Assembly (NCBI RefSeq): GCF_001658005.1
Contig: NZ_CP015987.1
Coordinates: forward strand, 612,001-676,000
DNA length: 64,000 nt
Source of the DNA: Sphingobium sp. EP60837
GTDB lineage: Bacteria > Pseudomonadota > Alphaproteobacteria > Sphingomonadales > Sphingomonadaceae
Direction of reading: 5' to 3'
Shown: positions 37,678 to 46,197 of the stretch, in pieces
Numbering within the stretch: position 1 is the stretch's first letter
Layout of the letters: the number at the start of each line of letters is the position of its first letter
Notes under the pieces: model-generated
Databases searched by the model: none
What the model was told of the DNA's origin: nothing
The model's input: the letters and a program-made list of their open reading frames with translations, nothing else
Position numbers and translations under genes: made by a program

Positions 37678-39630
37678 ATGGAAGAAATGGCTGAACATGT
37701 TGATGGCGCAGTGATTGCACGGGATTGGCACGACCGTAGCCTGCCGCTCGCCGACACCGAAGAACTGCACACCGCCCTGGAAGAAGCAAATATCCAGACG
37801 CTGCTGATGGTCTATGTCCATTTGACCCACGATGCCGCGATGCTGGACGTGTTCGGCAACTATATCAAACCGCCGTTCGCGGTTCCTGGCACCGAAATCC
37901 CGAACGAATATCTGCACGAACTGCGCACCAAATTGCTGCATGTGCTGACGACCCCGGGCGCCGCGCGTGAGGATGATCCGTCCGAAGCTTTGATGCAGCG
38001 GATGATGAGCGTGGGCGTGGGCGAGGAAGTCGCCGACGAATTTCTGCCGCTGCTGTTCGACCAGATCGGGCTAAAGCTGCCCAAGCCGCGTAAGGAGATC
38101 GAAGGACGCCCTGCGCCCAAGTCCGACTTCAAGGTGCTGGTGATCGGCGCGGGCATGACCGGCCTTGCCGCTTCACTGAAGCTGGAGGAAGCCGGTTACG
38201 AGCATATCGTGATCGAAAAGAATCCGGAAGTCGGCGGTACTTGGTACGAAAATCGTTATCCCGGCGTCGGCGTCGACACGCCCAGCCACTTCTATTCCTA
38301 TTCTTTCGAGATCACGCCCGAGTGGACGCACTACCATCCCAAGGGCGTGGACATGCAGAAGTACCTGCTGCACGTCGCCGACAAATATGAACTTCGCCGC
38401 AACATCCGCTTTAACACCGAAGTCCTCGCGCTGCGCTATGACGATCTAGACGCGGTGTGGAACATCACGGTCCGTGGCAAGGACGGCAGCGAAGAAGTGA
38501 TCCGCGCCAACGCTGTCATCAACGCCCACGGTCCGGTCAACCGCTGGAAGTGGCCCGACATTCCGGGCCGCGAAGACTTCCAGGGCAAGATCATGCACAC
38601 GGCGAACTGGGATCCGTCAACACGGCTCGAAGGCAAGCGCGTCGGCATCATCGGCACGGGCGCAAGCGCCGCGCAGCTGATCGGCGCGATCGCCGATCAG
38701 GTCAGCGAACTCACCGTGTTCCAGCGCACCCGCTACTGGACGATCTACAATCCCGAGATCAATCATGAAGTGTCGCCGGGCATGAAGTTCGCCCTGCGCT
38801 ACATCCCGCACTTCCGTGAATGGTTCCGTTTCCGCGTCTATTGGTTCGCGGCTGATGGCCTCTACGCGAACGTCGTGAAGGATCCCGAATGGCCGGTGGA
38901 CAGCCCGTCCGTATCCGCCATGAACGAAGGTGCGCGGCAGTGGGCGCTTGCCCATCTGGAGGCGAAGTTCCACGACCGCCCCGATCTCAAGGAAAAGATG
39001 ACGCCGGACTTCCCGATCTTCTCCAAGCGCATCATTCTGGACGCGGGCTGGCTCGACGCGCTCAAGCAGCCCAACGTCACACTGGAGCAGGGCGGGATCG
39101 AATGCTTCACCCCCAAGGGCATCCGCCTGAAGGACGGGACGGAGTATGAATTCGACATCATCATTTGCGCTACCGGCTTCGACGTCGCCAACATGATGGG
39201 CAAGCTGGAAATCATCGGCAAGGGCGGCCGCTCGCTGCGCGACGAATGGGGCAAGGACGATCCGCGTTCCTATCTTGGCGTGACGGTGCCGGGCTATCCC
39301 AACTATTTCATGACCGTTGGCCCGAACAGCGCGCCGAACCATGCGGCGGGCCAGAACCTGATCTCAGAGGCGCAGGTGAATTACATCATCGAATGCCTCG
39401 ACTGGATCAACGCCAGCGGCGCCCGGGCCGTGGAGCCCAAGCAGGAAGCGTTCGAGACCTGGAACCGCCAGGTCGAGGAACAGATGAAGAATATGATCTG
39501 GACCCACCCGCGCGCGAACAGCTACTACAATAACTCCAAGGGTCGCGTCTTTCTGTCCTGGCCGTGGCGGCTTGTGGACCTATGGAACCAGACGCGCGGG
39601 CCGGCGAAGGAGAATTTCGAACTGCATTGA
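37678..39630 (+). CDS. Baeyer-Villiger flavin monooxygenase, N-terminally extended
   Basis: About 650 residues. Two Rossmann motifs bind FAD ('VIGAGMTGLAASLKLEEAG', 157-162) and NADPH ('VGIIGTGASAAQLIG', near 326). The BVMO fingerprint FxGxxxHTxxW is present as FQGKIMHTANWD (301-312). A 150-residue N-terminal helical extension precedes the first motif, as in 4-hydroxyacetophenone monooxygenase-type BVMOs. It would insert oxygen next to a ketone, possibly in a steroid ring or side chain. GGAGAGG precedes the ATG; a second ATG three codons on is possible. Probably controlled by the adjacent TetR protein. Confidence 0.9.
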   Translation: MEEMAEHVDGAVIARDWHDRSLPLADTEELHTALEEANIQTLLMVYVHLTHDAAMLDVFGNYIKPPFAVPGTEIPNEYLHELRTKLLHVLTTPGAAREDDPSEALMQRMMSVGVGEEVADEFLPLLFDQIGLKLPKPRKEIEGRPAPKSDFKVLVIGAGMTGLAASLKLEEAGYEHIVIEKNPEVGGTWYENRYPGVGVDTPSHFYSYSFEITPEWTHYHPKGVDMQKYLLHVADKYELRRNIRFNTEVLALRYDDLDAVWNITVRGKDGSEEVIRANAVINAHGPVNRWKWPDIPGREDFQGKIMHTANWDPSTRLEGKRVGIIGTGASAAQLIGAIADQVSELTVFQRTRYWTIYNPEINHEVSPGMKFALRYIPHFREWFRFRVYWFAADGLYANVVKDPEWPVDSPSVSAMNEGARQWALAHLEAKFHDRPDLKEKMTPDFPIFSKRIILDAGWLDALKQPNVTLEQGGIECFTPKGIRLKDGTEYEFDIIICATGFDVANMMGKLEIIGKGGRSLRDEWGKDDPRSYLGVTVPGYPNYFMTVGPNSAPNHAAGQNLISEAQVNYIIECLDWINASGARAVEPKQEAFETWNRQVEEQMKNMIWTHPRANSYYNNSKGRVFLSWPWRLVDLWNQTRGPAKENFELH

Positions 39631-39656
39631 GCAGCTTCGATGGATCGATAGCAAGC

Positions 39657-39690
39657 GAGAGCCGGTCCGAAGGGCCGGCTCTCACTGTTT
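39657..39690 (+). terminator. Rho-independent terminator after the BVMO
   Basis: GAGAGCCGG (39657-39665) and CCGGCTCTC (39675-39683) form a perfect 9-bp stem with a nine-base loop, followed by ACTGTTTTAG. It lies 26 bases after the monooxygenase stop. Confidence 0.8.
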
Positions 39691-39803
39691 TAGGGGCATC
39701 ATCTGTGCGCCTGAACCCACTCGGCCTCTGTTCGCTTTGAGTTGAGAAACGGTGGGGATAACGTGTCTCCGCTGCGCTCGACACGAACGGTGTCGGCCGC
39801 GCC

Positions 39804-40556
39804 TCAACCGGAAACCGTGTATCCCCCATCCACCGCCAGTGTTTGACCCGTAATCCATGCCGCACCGGGGCTCGACAGGAAGAGGATTGCGTTGGCGATA
39901 TCTTCCGCCTCACCGGGCCGTCCCAAGGGGGTCCGCGCCAGCGTCGGAGCCATCCAATCCTCCTGCGCGAAGGTGCCTTCGGTCATGCGGCTGCGCGTAA
40001 GCCCGGCGGCGACGGCGTTGACGCGGATGCCGCGCTCCCCCCATTTGACCGCCAGCGTGCGGGTCAGTCCGACAAGGCCGGTCTTTGCCGCGCCATAGCC
40101 GGGCACAATGGGAATGCCGAAATAGCTGCTCATCGAAGCAATGCCGATGACGCTCGCGCCGCCCGCCAAGCTGCTTTGTGCGAGGAGGTCGGCACTACGC
40201 TGGGCCATGCGAAACGCGCCGACCAGCAGCATGTTGACGGCTCGCGCGAACACATCCGGCTCATATTCGTCAAGGCCCAGGCTCGGTAGCGCCATCCCGG
40301 CATTGTTGACGAGTATGTCGAGTTTCGAAAGGCTCGCCGCAACCGCATCGATGCTCTCGCCATCCTCTACATCCATGCGCAGATAGCGATAGCCGGACAG
40401 ATCAGCATCATAATCGGCTGTGTCGCCGCGCGTGCCGGTGATGGTCACATCTGCGCCTGCTTGGCGATAGGCCGCCGCGGTGGCTGCGCCGATCCCGCTA
40501 GTGCCGCCAGTGACAAGCACATGCGCACCGGAAAAATCATAGGACGGGTTCGTCAT
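39804..40556 (-). CDS. SDR-family oxidoreductase
   Basis: 250 residues of a classical short-chain dehydrogenase. 'VLVTGGTSGIGAATAAAY' binds NAD(P), 'DILVNNAGMA' is the N-N-A-G motif and 'MSSYFGIPIVPGYGAAKTGL' holds the catalytic Ser, Tyr and Lys. It ends 'GQTLAVDGGYTVSG'. The start overlaps the Gfo/Idh stop as ATGA, making it the last gene of a five-gene minus-strand operon. A hydroxysteroid or polyol dehydrogenase role is possible. Confidence 0.87.
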   Translation of the reverse strand: MTNPSYDFSGAHVLVTGGTSGIGAATAAAYRQAGADVTITGTRGDTADYDADLSGYRYLRMDVEDGESIDAVAASLSKLDILVNNAGMALPSLGLDEYEPDVFARAVNMLLVGAFRMAQRSADLLAQSSLAGGASVIGIASMSSYFGIPIVPGYGAAKTGLVGLTRTLAVKWGERGIRVNAVAAGLTRSRMTEGTFAQEDWMAPTLARTPLGRPGEAEDIANAILFLSSPGAAWITGQTLAVDGGYTVSG

Positions 40557-41680
40557 ACTGCCTCCACTTCGACCCAGCGGCCTTGAGCCGCAGACAGGCG
40601 CGCGGCGTCCAGCACGGCTTGCCCTGCCGCCGCGTCGCTAAAATCCCCCGCCGGATCAGGAAGCGGTGGCGCGCGACCTTCGATCCGGGCCTTCATCTGG
40701 CCGAACAGCTTGGCATAGGGGGCGACATCGAAGCCCTGCGTGTGCCAGCGGTCCATTTCCGTCTGGATCAGTTCATCAATGCCGAAAGGCTCGGGCGCGG
40801 GATTCACAAGTTCGGCGGGCATCGGAATCTGCCGCGTTCCGTCAGCATCGTTGATCCAGACTTCTTCCGGATCGCCAAAAGCGCTCCCGGACTGGATCCA
40901 GGCCGCACCATTCGTGCCCGCAACCTTGGTCGCCATGACGAACGGACCAGGGAAGCTCATCGCCGCCTCGATTGCGCCCAGGCAGCCGCTTTGGGTCCGG
41001 AACTGGACATTATAATAGTCGTCCGAGGTCATCGCCGGGCGCGTGGTGGTCAGCTTGCGCAGGATCGCGCTGACCGCGACGATCTCGTCCAGGGTGGATC
41101 GGACTTGGTCGATCATATGCGTGCCGAATGCGCCCAGGAAACCGCCGCCCTGTGCAGCGTCCGTCCACCAGTCGGCAAGTGGTTCCTCCTCTCCGCTACC
41201 CGGCTGCTGGTATATGCGGCTGAACATCAGCGGATCGCCGATGAGGCCATCCTTCACCACCCGACGCAGCAGCGCCTGCGCGCTGTCGAAACGGAACTCG
41301 GCGCCCAGCGCATGGACGATCCCCGCCTTTTGGGCGGCGGCCAGCATCTCCCGCGCTTCGGGTAGATCGCGTGCGAAGGGCTTTTCGCACATGACATGGC
41401 GGCCCGCGGCGATCGCCTGCATGACGGGCGTGTAATGCGCGTGCGGCGGGGTGGCGACAGTGACCAAGCGAATGCCCGGATCGTCGGACAGTACCTGTGC
41501 CAGATTATCGGACGCAAGCGGAATGCCCAGCGGCGCTGCGCGCTGCGCGGTCCTTTCCTGATTCCTACCGACGATGGCACGCACCTCAAATCCTGCATCG
41601 CGCAGCGCGCGGACATGCGTGAAAAGTCCAAAGCCCGTGCCTACGACGACTGCGCCGATCGGCGCTTCCTTGCCCGTCAT
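40553..41680 (-). CDS. Gfo/Idh/MocA-family oxidoreductase
   Basis: 375 residues. The Rossmann fold opens 'GAVVVGTGFGLFTHVRALRD', and 'ATPPHAHYTPVMQAIAAGRH' with 'VMCEKPFA' gives the E-K-P catalytic lysine. The C-terminal domain forms the open sheet typical of sugar and inositol dehydrogenases. Members oxidise sugars, often at C3, and work with xylose-isomerase-like proteins such as the next gene. Both its ends overlap neighbours as ATGA. Confidence 0.87.
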   Translation of the reverse strand: MTGKEAPIGAVVVGTGFGLFTHVRALRDAGFEVRAIVGRNQERTAQRAAPLGIPLASDNLAQVLSDDPGIRLVTVATPPHAHYTPVMQAIAAGRHVMCEKPFARDLPEAREMLAAAQKAGIVHALGAEFRFDSAQALLRRVVKDGLIGDPLMFSRIYQQPGSGEEEPLADWWTDAAQGGGFLGAFGTHMIDQVRSTLDEIVAVSAILRKLTTTRPAMTSDDYYNVQFRTQSGCLGAIEAAMSFPGPFVMATKVAGTNGAAWIQSGSAFGDPEEVWINDADGTRQIPMPAELVNPAPEPFGIDELIQTEMDRWHTQGFDVAPYAKLFGQMKARIEGRAPPLPDPAGDFSDAAAGQAVLDAARLSAAQGRWVEVEAV

Positions 41681-42534
41681 CTCGTTTCTCTAGCCTTTCT
41701 GATGATGTCGCGAGCGGCTGGCGCCCATGAAGCGATGGCCTGCGCCATCGGCATGCCGTTGATGTTTTTCGAAAAGACCTCGACTGAGAAAAGGGCTGTG
41801 CTCCCAATCTGATCAAGCGTCCGGATGAAGCGCGTGAGGTCGAAGCTTCCCTGTCCGGGAACGAGCCGACCGCTCATCGTTTCGTGCAGCAGGTCGGCTT
41901 CTGGTTGCGCAGGCGCATCGTTGATCTGCACGGTGTGGATGCGCGATCCCGGGATGCTTTCGAGCAGCTCGAAGCTGGACCCGCTCCTGAAGAAGTGCCA
42001 GCTATCGACCGTGAGCCCGCCATTGGGCCGTCCGGCCGCCTGCACGATTGCCCATGCGCTCGCCAGATCGGGGATGCCGCCAAAAGGCAGGAACTCAATA
42101 TGGACTTTCAGGCCATAGGGCGCGGCCAGATCGCACAGATGCGTGAAGGCTTCAGCCGCCTCATCCAGCGAGGGGGAGACGCCCATCATCTCGACGGCCG
42201 TGATCGACGGCGCACCGATGCGCGCGGCCGCTTCCACCACGCGCTCGGGCGTCAGCGATTGAAGCAGCGAAGCCAAAGGCGCGTCGTCGCCCGTTCGACG
42301 ATGACTGGGCAGCCAGCAAGCCGTGCAATCCACCTCCATAACCGTCAGGTCATGATTGGCGATCCGCGCCGCAATTTCGGACGGCTTCATCCCTGCCTCT
42401 TCCAACGACCAGACGTCGCCGGGCATTAACGAGATGCCGGTAAAGCCCGCTTCACGCGCCGGGGCTAATCGTTCGAGCAGCGGCACATGTGCAAAAGGCG
42501 GAGCGGACAGGATCAACGGCAGATCCTCTGTCAT
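41677..42534 (-). CDS. xylose isomerase-like TIM-barrel protein (copy 2)
   Basis: 285 residues. 'LKVHIEFLPFGGIPDLASAW', 'PNGGLTVDSWHFFRSG' and 'IHTVQINDAPAQPE' are the metal-site segments of the AP_endonuc_2 superfamily, and 'TALFSVEVFSKNI' carries the late Glu. It resembles the proteins at 25742-26596 and 48949-49746. Coupled by ATGA overlaps to the Gfo/Idh dehydrogenase and the VOC gene, a pairing seen in sugar or glycoside oxidation pathways. Confidence 0.82.
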   Translation of the reverse strand: MTEDLPLILSAPPFAHVPLLERLAPAREAGFTGISLMPGDVWSLEEAGMKPSEIAARIANHDLTVMEVDCTACWLPSHRRTGDDAPLASLLQSLTPERVVEAAARIGAPSITAVEMMGVSPSLDEAAEAFTHLCDLAAPYGLKVHIEFLPFGGIPDLASAWAIVQAAGRPNGGLTVDSWHFFRSGSSFELLESIPGSRIHTVQINDAPAQPEADLLHETMSGRLVPGQGSFDLTRFIRTLDQIGSTALFSVEVFSKNINGMPMAQAIASWAPAARDIIRKARETR

Positions 42535-42944
42535 GCCGCCTCCAGCCGGAAATTCAGTTCCAGAATGATCCCGTTCCGCTCCTCGACGAACAGCTGGCAG
42601 AGATTGGCGGGCGGATAGTCTTTCCGCACTACCGCGAGCCCGGCAGCGTCCAGCCGGGCGACCATAGCGGGCAGATCATCGCACTCCAGCGCCACATGAT
42701 GCACTGCCCCGCTGCCCCGCGCGGGGGTGAAGGGCAGCGCGTCGTCGCTGGGATAGGCCGCACCCACTGGGCCGATATGGACGATAGCCCGTCCGTCCGG
42801 ATCATGGATCCAGCAGCCTTGATCGATCGATCCCGCCCCAGGCGCGGTCTCCGCCCGCAGGCCCAGCACATCGCGGAAAAAGGCCGCGGTGCCGGGTACA
42901 TCGGCGGTCCGGATATTTACATGGTCAAGAGTTCGCACGGCCAT
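42531..42944 (-). CDS. VOC-family (glyoxalase/dioxygenase fold) protein
   Basis: 137 residues with two beta-alpha-beta-beta-beta modules. 'AVRTLDHVNIRTADVPGTAA' with 'FFRDVLGLRAE' starts module one and 'SGAVHHVALECDDLPAMVAR' starts module two; H in 'LDHV', H in 'VHHVAL' and E in 'IILELNF' are the likely metal ligands. It could be a glyoxalase, isomerase or epimerase acting on the operon's product. It starts four bases after the DUF1214-like gene. Confidence 0.82.
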   Translation of the reverse strand: MAVRTLDHVNIRTADVPGTAAFFRDVLGLRAETAPGAGSIDQGCWIHDPDGRAIVHIGPVGAAYPSDDALPFTPARGSGAVHHVALECDDLPAMVARLDAAGLAVVRKDYPPANLCQLFVEERNGIILELNFRLEAA

Positions 42945-42948
42945 GGCG

Positions 42949-44214
42949 TCAGTCCACGAACTGGCCGGTGGCGATCGCAGCCTCCGGCTTGAGCGCCGTA
43001 AGCCCTTCCGCCTCAAGTTGCGCGAGCGGCAGGCGCCACAGATTTACGGCCGCAGTGCTTTCGGTCCGCACCAGGCGCAAGCCCCAGATGCCTTTCTCAT
43101 GCGCGTAGGAATTCACCCAATTGCCGCCCAGGCCCGGATCATGCTCGGCGATGATGATGCGCACCCGGCCGTCGGGCTCGGCGGCGAAGCGGTAATTATT
43201 GACCCAGCCGTTGCCGTCCTCGAACGTGTCGAGATTTTCCTGCCAGATGTTGCAGATCTGGAAGTTCCAATATTCACAGTTCGGCGGCGCGAATTCGAGC
43301 ACCAGCGCCTCGTCCAGCCGCTTTTCCCATCCGCCAAAGGCGACATGGCGATCGGGCACGCCGCCGTTCGACAGATATTGGGCGCGGCTATAGTCCAGTC
43401 GGTTGAGCTTGGCGGCGAAATTGCCCTGCGTCCCGTTCCACCAGTTGCGGACCAGTTCAGCATAGCCCAGCACATTCTGCGCGGCCCAGGCCAGGTTGTT
43501 CGCCATCAGTGCAGGCGTCACCGGCTCAGGATCCGCGCCGTCTAGCCGCTCGATGCGCATGTCGGGCGCAACTTCCTTCTCCCGGTCGCTCCATACCAGG
43601 CGGATAAGGATACAGTTGGTGTCAGGCTGTAGCTTCAGCCAGTTCTTGCCTTCGCCCGGATCATTTTTTGACAGGATGATCTCAAATCTCCCGTCGGCTT
43701 CGACGCGCAGCTGCTGACTGCCAAGAAAGCCGGTGGTTTTGAGGTTGGCGGGATCGAATAGCTTAAGACCATCGACGCCCAGCGGCGCCCAGTCGCGTGC
43801 GCCTGCATCATCCGGCGCGGGCGCGCTCAGCAGGGCCAGGACGAAATAGGGAATGGTGCCGCGCGTACCGACGATGCGATAATCGCGCGCCTCATCGAAC
43901 TGGCACATCAGATGGTCCTGATCGACAGTCTGGACGTTGATCGATTGGCGCCATACCATGTCGCGCAGGCGGGGGCGGGTCGGCTCCGCATTTTCGATCA
44001 GCCGTTCGAAACCCGACCGCGCGAGGCGGGTGAGAAAGCGATACCATTCCGCCCGGTCCAGATCGGATGGATCATCTCTGAACTGGTCTATCATCCGTCC
44101 TGCGACCTTCAGCACGTCGCAGAAATCATCCCAGGACTGACCCGAAAGCAGCCTCTGCGCCGAGCGCGCCTCGATCTCCCGCATATCCATTGCTTCGTTG
44201 AGCGCGTCAGCCAT
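42949..44214 (-). CDS. DUF1214-like protein
   Basis: 421 residues. Two segments resemble each other: 'GRFEIILSKNDPGEGKNWLK' with 'CILIRLVWSDRE', and 'GRVRIIIAEHDPGLGGNWVN' with 'WGLRLVRTEST'. Both follow the DUF1214 pattern (gs....i...p.pg..nWlp.......lR.y). The N-terminal half is helical. DUF1214 proteins are often linked to DUF1254 in lipid or aromatic catabolism but their reaction is unknown. First gene of the minus-strand operon, divergent from the HxD...H protein, with inverted repeats between them. Confidence 0.65.
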   Translation of the reverse strand: MADALNEAMDMREIEARSAQRLLSGQSWDDFCDVLKVAGRMIDQFRDDPSDLDRAEWYRFLTRLARSGFERLIENAEPTRPRLRDMVWRQSINVQTVDQDHLMCQFDEARDYRIVGTRGTIPYFVLALLSAPAPDDAGARDWAPLGVDGLKLFDPANLKTTGFLGSQQLRVEADGRFEIILSKNDPGEGKNWLKLQPDTNCILIRLVWSDREKEVAPDMRIERLDGADPEPVTPALMANNLAWAAQNVLGYAELVRNWWNGTQGNFAAKLNRLDYSRAQYLSNGGVPDRHVAFGGWEKRLDEALVLEFAPPNCEYWNFQICNIWQENLDTFEDGNGWVNNYRFAAEPDGRVRIIIAEHDPGLGGNWVNSYAHEKGIWGLRLVRTESTAAVNLWRLPLAQLEAEGLTALKPEAAIATGQFVD

Positions 44215-44315
44215 CGCGGCCCATCCTCTTCCTGTTTGATCAGCGGAAGGTGCCATCGCCCCGGCGTGGGGGCCAGCCTTTCTTCTGTCGATCCCGTGCC
44301 ATTATCCTTCCTGTG

Positions 44316-44338
44316 TGACGCAAAATGGTTTTGCGACA
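44316..44338. promoter_or_regulatory. inverted repeat in the divergent promoter (site A)
   Basis: CGCAAAA (44319-44325) and TTTTGCG (44329-44335) are perfect 7-base half-sites around TGG, extendable to ten bases each with one mismatch. The site lies between the divergent DUF1214-like and HxD...H genes and could bind a dimeric regulator controlling one or both. Confidence 0.5.
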
Positions 44339-44368
44339 TCCGACGGGCGGTGGGAACGGCATTGACCG

Positions 44369-44392
44369 GAAAGTTATAGATTGATAACTTTC
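44369..44392. promoter_or_regulatory. perfect inverted repeat in the divergent promoter (site B)
   Basis: GAAAGTTAT (44369-44377) and ATAACTTTC (44384-44392) are perfect 9-base half-sites separated by AGATTG. It is 68 bases before the start of the HxD...H gene. The AT-rich, symmetric form in a GC-rich genome marks it as an operator. The regulator is unknown; TetR or MarR types would fit. Confidence 0.6.
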
Positions 44393-44460
44393 TTGGGTCG
44401 ATAGCGGTGCGGCCCGGTGGCGTGCACGAGTCGCTCGCCTGTGAGAGGAGTTAGGAAGTC

Positions 44461-45531
44461 ATGCTTACCGATGCGCAGAAGCGCCATCTGTCCAATATCT
44501 TGCAGCCGGTTTCGCCGCCGCGCGAACTGCACAATGTGTACACCGAGGATCAGCGTCGCCGTTTGCTGGACGTGGTGCATAGCGGCGCCTGGAAGCTGAT
44601 CATTGCGCAGCATTTCCCCAATGCGGAAGCGCTGATCGCCACTTTTGCAGGCGGCTTCCCCGAAGGTTTCGAACCGACGCTGGACATGTTCCTGACGCCG
44701 ACCTTCCGCGGCTTCTATGCTAATTACTCAACCTGCATGTTCCCGGAAATTCAGGACACCTTCTACAATCCGACGTTCCTGGAATATGCGAAGGCCTATT
44801 GGAACGCCGACTATGCCAAGCCGCAGATGATGCTGTTCAACGTGAACGGCCCGTGCGGCAACAAGGATCCGGGCCATCTGGATTCGCCCAGCTTCCGCGG
44901 CGTGCGTTACGAAAATTCGCCGACCTGGCTGTGCTCGATCATGGGCCGTTCGGGCCTGTTCCAGGATTATCTGATCAAGATGGCGCAGGTCATCACCTGG
45001 TTCAGCCATGATGCCAATAGCGGCTTTACCTATTGGCCGAAGGGTCCGCTGGAAAAGCCAGCCCGCCTGCAGCCGCCGGTCTATAACCGCGGCGTAGTGG
45101 TGCAAAATGAGATGCTGGTGCATCGCGGCGAGGCCAACGGCCCGCTGGAGCGGCAGAATCCCAAGGGGCTGGGCTTCGACTCGCTGTTCAGTGGTGAACC
45201 GGGCAACCCTGACGGCTGGCTGGTCAAGACGGGCGATCAGGTCATCGAGCGCTATCACACCGACGACCTGCGCTTCCTCGTTCACTGGTCGGCGGAGGTC
45301 TTCGAGGACTATGCCGAACTGAAGAAGAACATGGATGGGTCGGACAACCTGACCTATGATCAGGTGTTTGACACGCTGATCAAGGATGTCCGTTCGCGCG
45401 GCATCCAGATCGAAACGCCGACCGACCCTCTGAACGATCCGGCGTTCATCAAGGCGCTGAACGACGCCTATGACTATGGCGGTCCTGCCGAATATCCGGC
45501 TGAAGCCCCGCGTGAGTTGGTTGCGGCCTGA
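44461..45531 (+). CDS. unrecognised protein, possible Fe(II)-dependent oxygenase
   Basis: 356 residues of a family I do not recognise. 'CGNKDPGHLDSPSFRGV' contains H139-x-D141 and 'VVVQNEMLVHRGEANGP' contains H221 followed by Arg, the spacing expected of an HxD...H facial triad as in 2-oxoglutarate oxygenases of the PhyH or cupin type. There is no signal peptide. Trp/Phe-rich stretches ('FRGFYANYSTCMFPEIQDTF') suggest a hydrophobic pocket. It forms a single-gene unit with a strong terminator, divergent from the DUF1214 operon, and is framed by steroid-type genes. Confidence 0.6.
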   Translation: MLTDAQKRHLSNILQPVSPPRELHNVYTEDQRRRLLDVVHSGAWKLIIAQHFPNAEALIATFAGGFPEGFEPTLDMFLTPTFRGFYANYSTCMFPEIQDTFYNPTFLEYAKAYWNADYAKPQMMLFNVNGPCGNKDPGHLDSPSFRGVRYENSPTWLCSIMGRSGLFQDYLIKMAQVITWFSHDANSGFTYWPKGPLEKPARLQPPVYNRGVVVQNEMLVHRGEANGPLERQNPKGLGFDSLFSGEPGNPDGWLVKTGDQVIERYHTDDLRFLVHWSAEVFEDYAELKKNMDGSDNLTYDQVFDTLIKDVRSRGIQIETPTDPLNDPAFIKALNDAYDYGGPAEYPAEAPRELVAA

Positions 45532-45554
45532 CCGGACCAGCGAAGGGAAATAGG

Positions 45555-45586
45555 AAAGGGCGCCGCATTTCGGCGCCCTTTCTTTT
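45555..45586 (+). terminator. Rho-independent terminator
   Basis: AAAGGGCGCC (45555-45564) and GGCGCCCTTT (45572-45581) form a perfect 10-bp stem with a seven-base loop, followed by CTTTT. It ends the HxD...H gene and, being symmetric, may also serve the convergent ketosteroid isomerase gene. Confidence 0.88.
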
Positions 45587-45589
45587 AGA

Positions 45590-46015
45590 TCAGTCGATCG
45601 CTGGCTCCAAGTCGTCTGGTCCCCAATAGGCTTTCAAGCTGGTGATCCGCCCTTGCGCATCGAACGTGCAGACGTCGAGAGATCGGATCAGCAAGCGCGG
45701 ACCTTCGGGGGGCTGAAAGGTGACGTCGAAAACCAGCGCGGCGGCGTTGGCATGCGACCCCCGGATCGGCGCGACTGGCTGAATCCGCGTCTTGAACGCG
45801 ACCGTATCGCTGAACCAGGCCGCTATTTCCTCTCCGCTTTTGGGCGGCGATCCGAGTGGGTCCTCGATTATCGCATCGGGCGCGAAAAGCGTCAGGACGC
45901 CGTCGCGATCCCCTGCATTGATCCGATCGACATAGGCTTGGAGCGTAGCACGCATCTGCGCGTGGGTCGGCGGAGAGGCGGGAGTATCGCCAAGGGAAAC
46001 GGATCGCTCGGTCAT
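45590..46015 (-). CDS. ketosteroid isomerase (SnoaL/NTF2 fold)
   Basis: 141 residues. The sequence follows bacterial delta5-3-ketosteroid isomerase closely: 'YVDRINAGDRDGVLTLFAPD', 'AIIEDPLGSPPKSG' and 'LLIRSLDVCTFD'. The three catalytic positions are all present as Y28, D52 and D114, with spacings of 24 and 62 residues against 24 and 61 in the Comamonas enzyme. It should move a double bond from delta5 to delta4 in a 3-keto steroid. GAGGTGA precedes the chosen ATG; a GTG three codons upstream is possible. It is divergent from the second KshA copy, sharing a 182-base promoter region. Confidence 0.85.
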   Translation of the reverse strand: MTERSVSLGDTPASPPTHAQMRATLQAYVDRINAGDRDGVLTLFAPDAIIEDPLGSPPKSGEEIAAWFSDTVAFKTRIQPVAPIRGSHANAAALVFDVTFQPPEGPRLLIRSLDVCTFDAQGRITSLKAYWGPDDLEPAID

Positions 46016-46197
46016 GGGGCTCACCTCATTTAACGGGCAGTCTTAATGGCTTGATGCCCCGCATTTAACATAGGATCTTGCACTTTCCCTATTGTTTTGC
46101 GTAGTAGGTTGCAGTTTTGAAGTTCAGGACAATTGCTGCAGGCTGGTGACTCGCTGCGCTTGATGCTAATTTGGCCGGACAGTGAGAGGATTATAGC

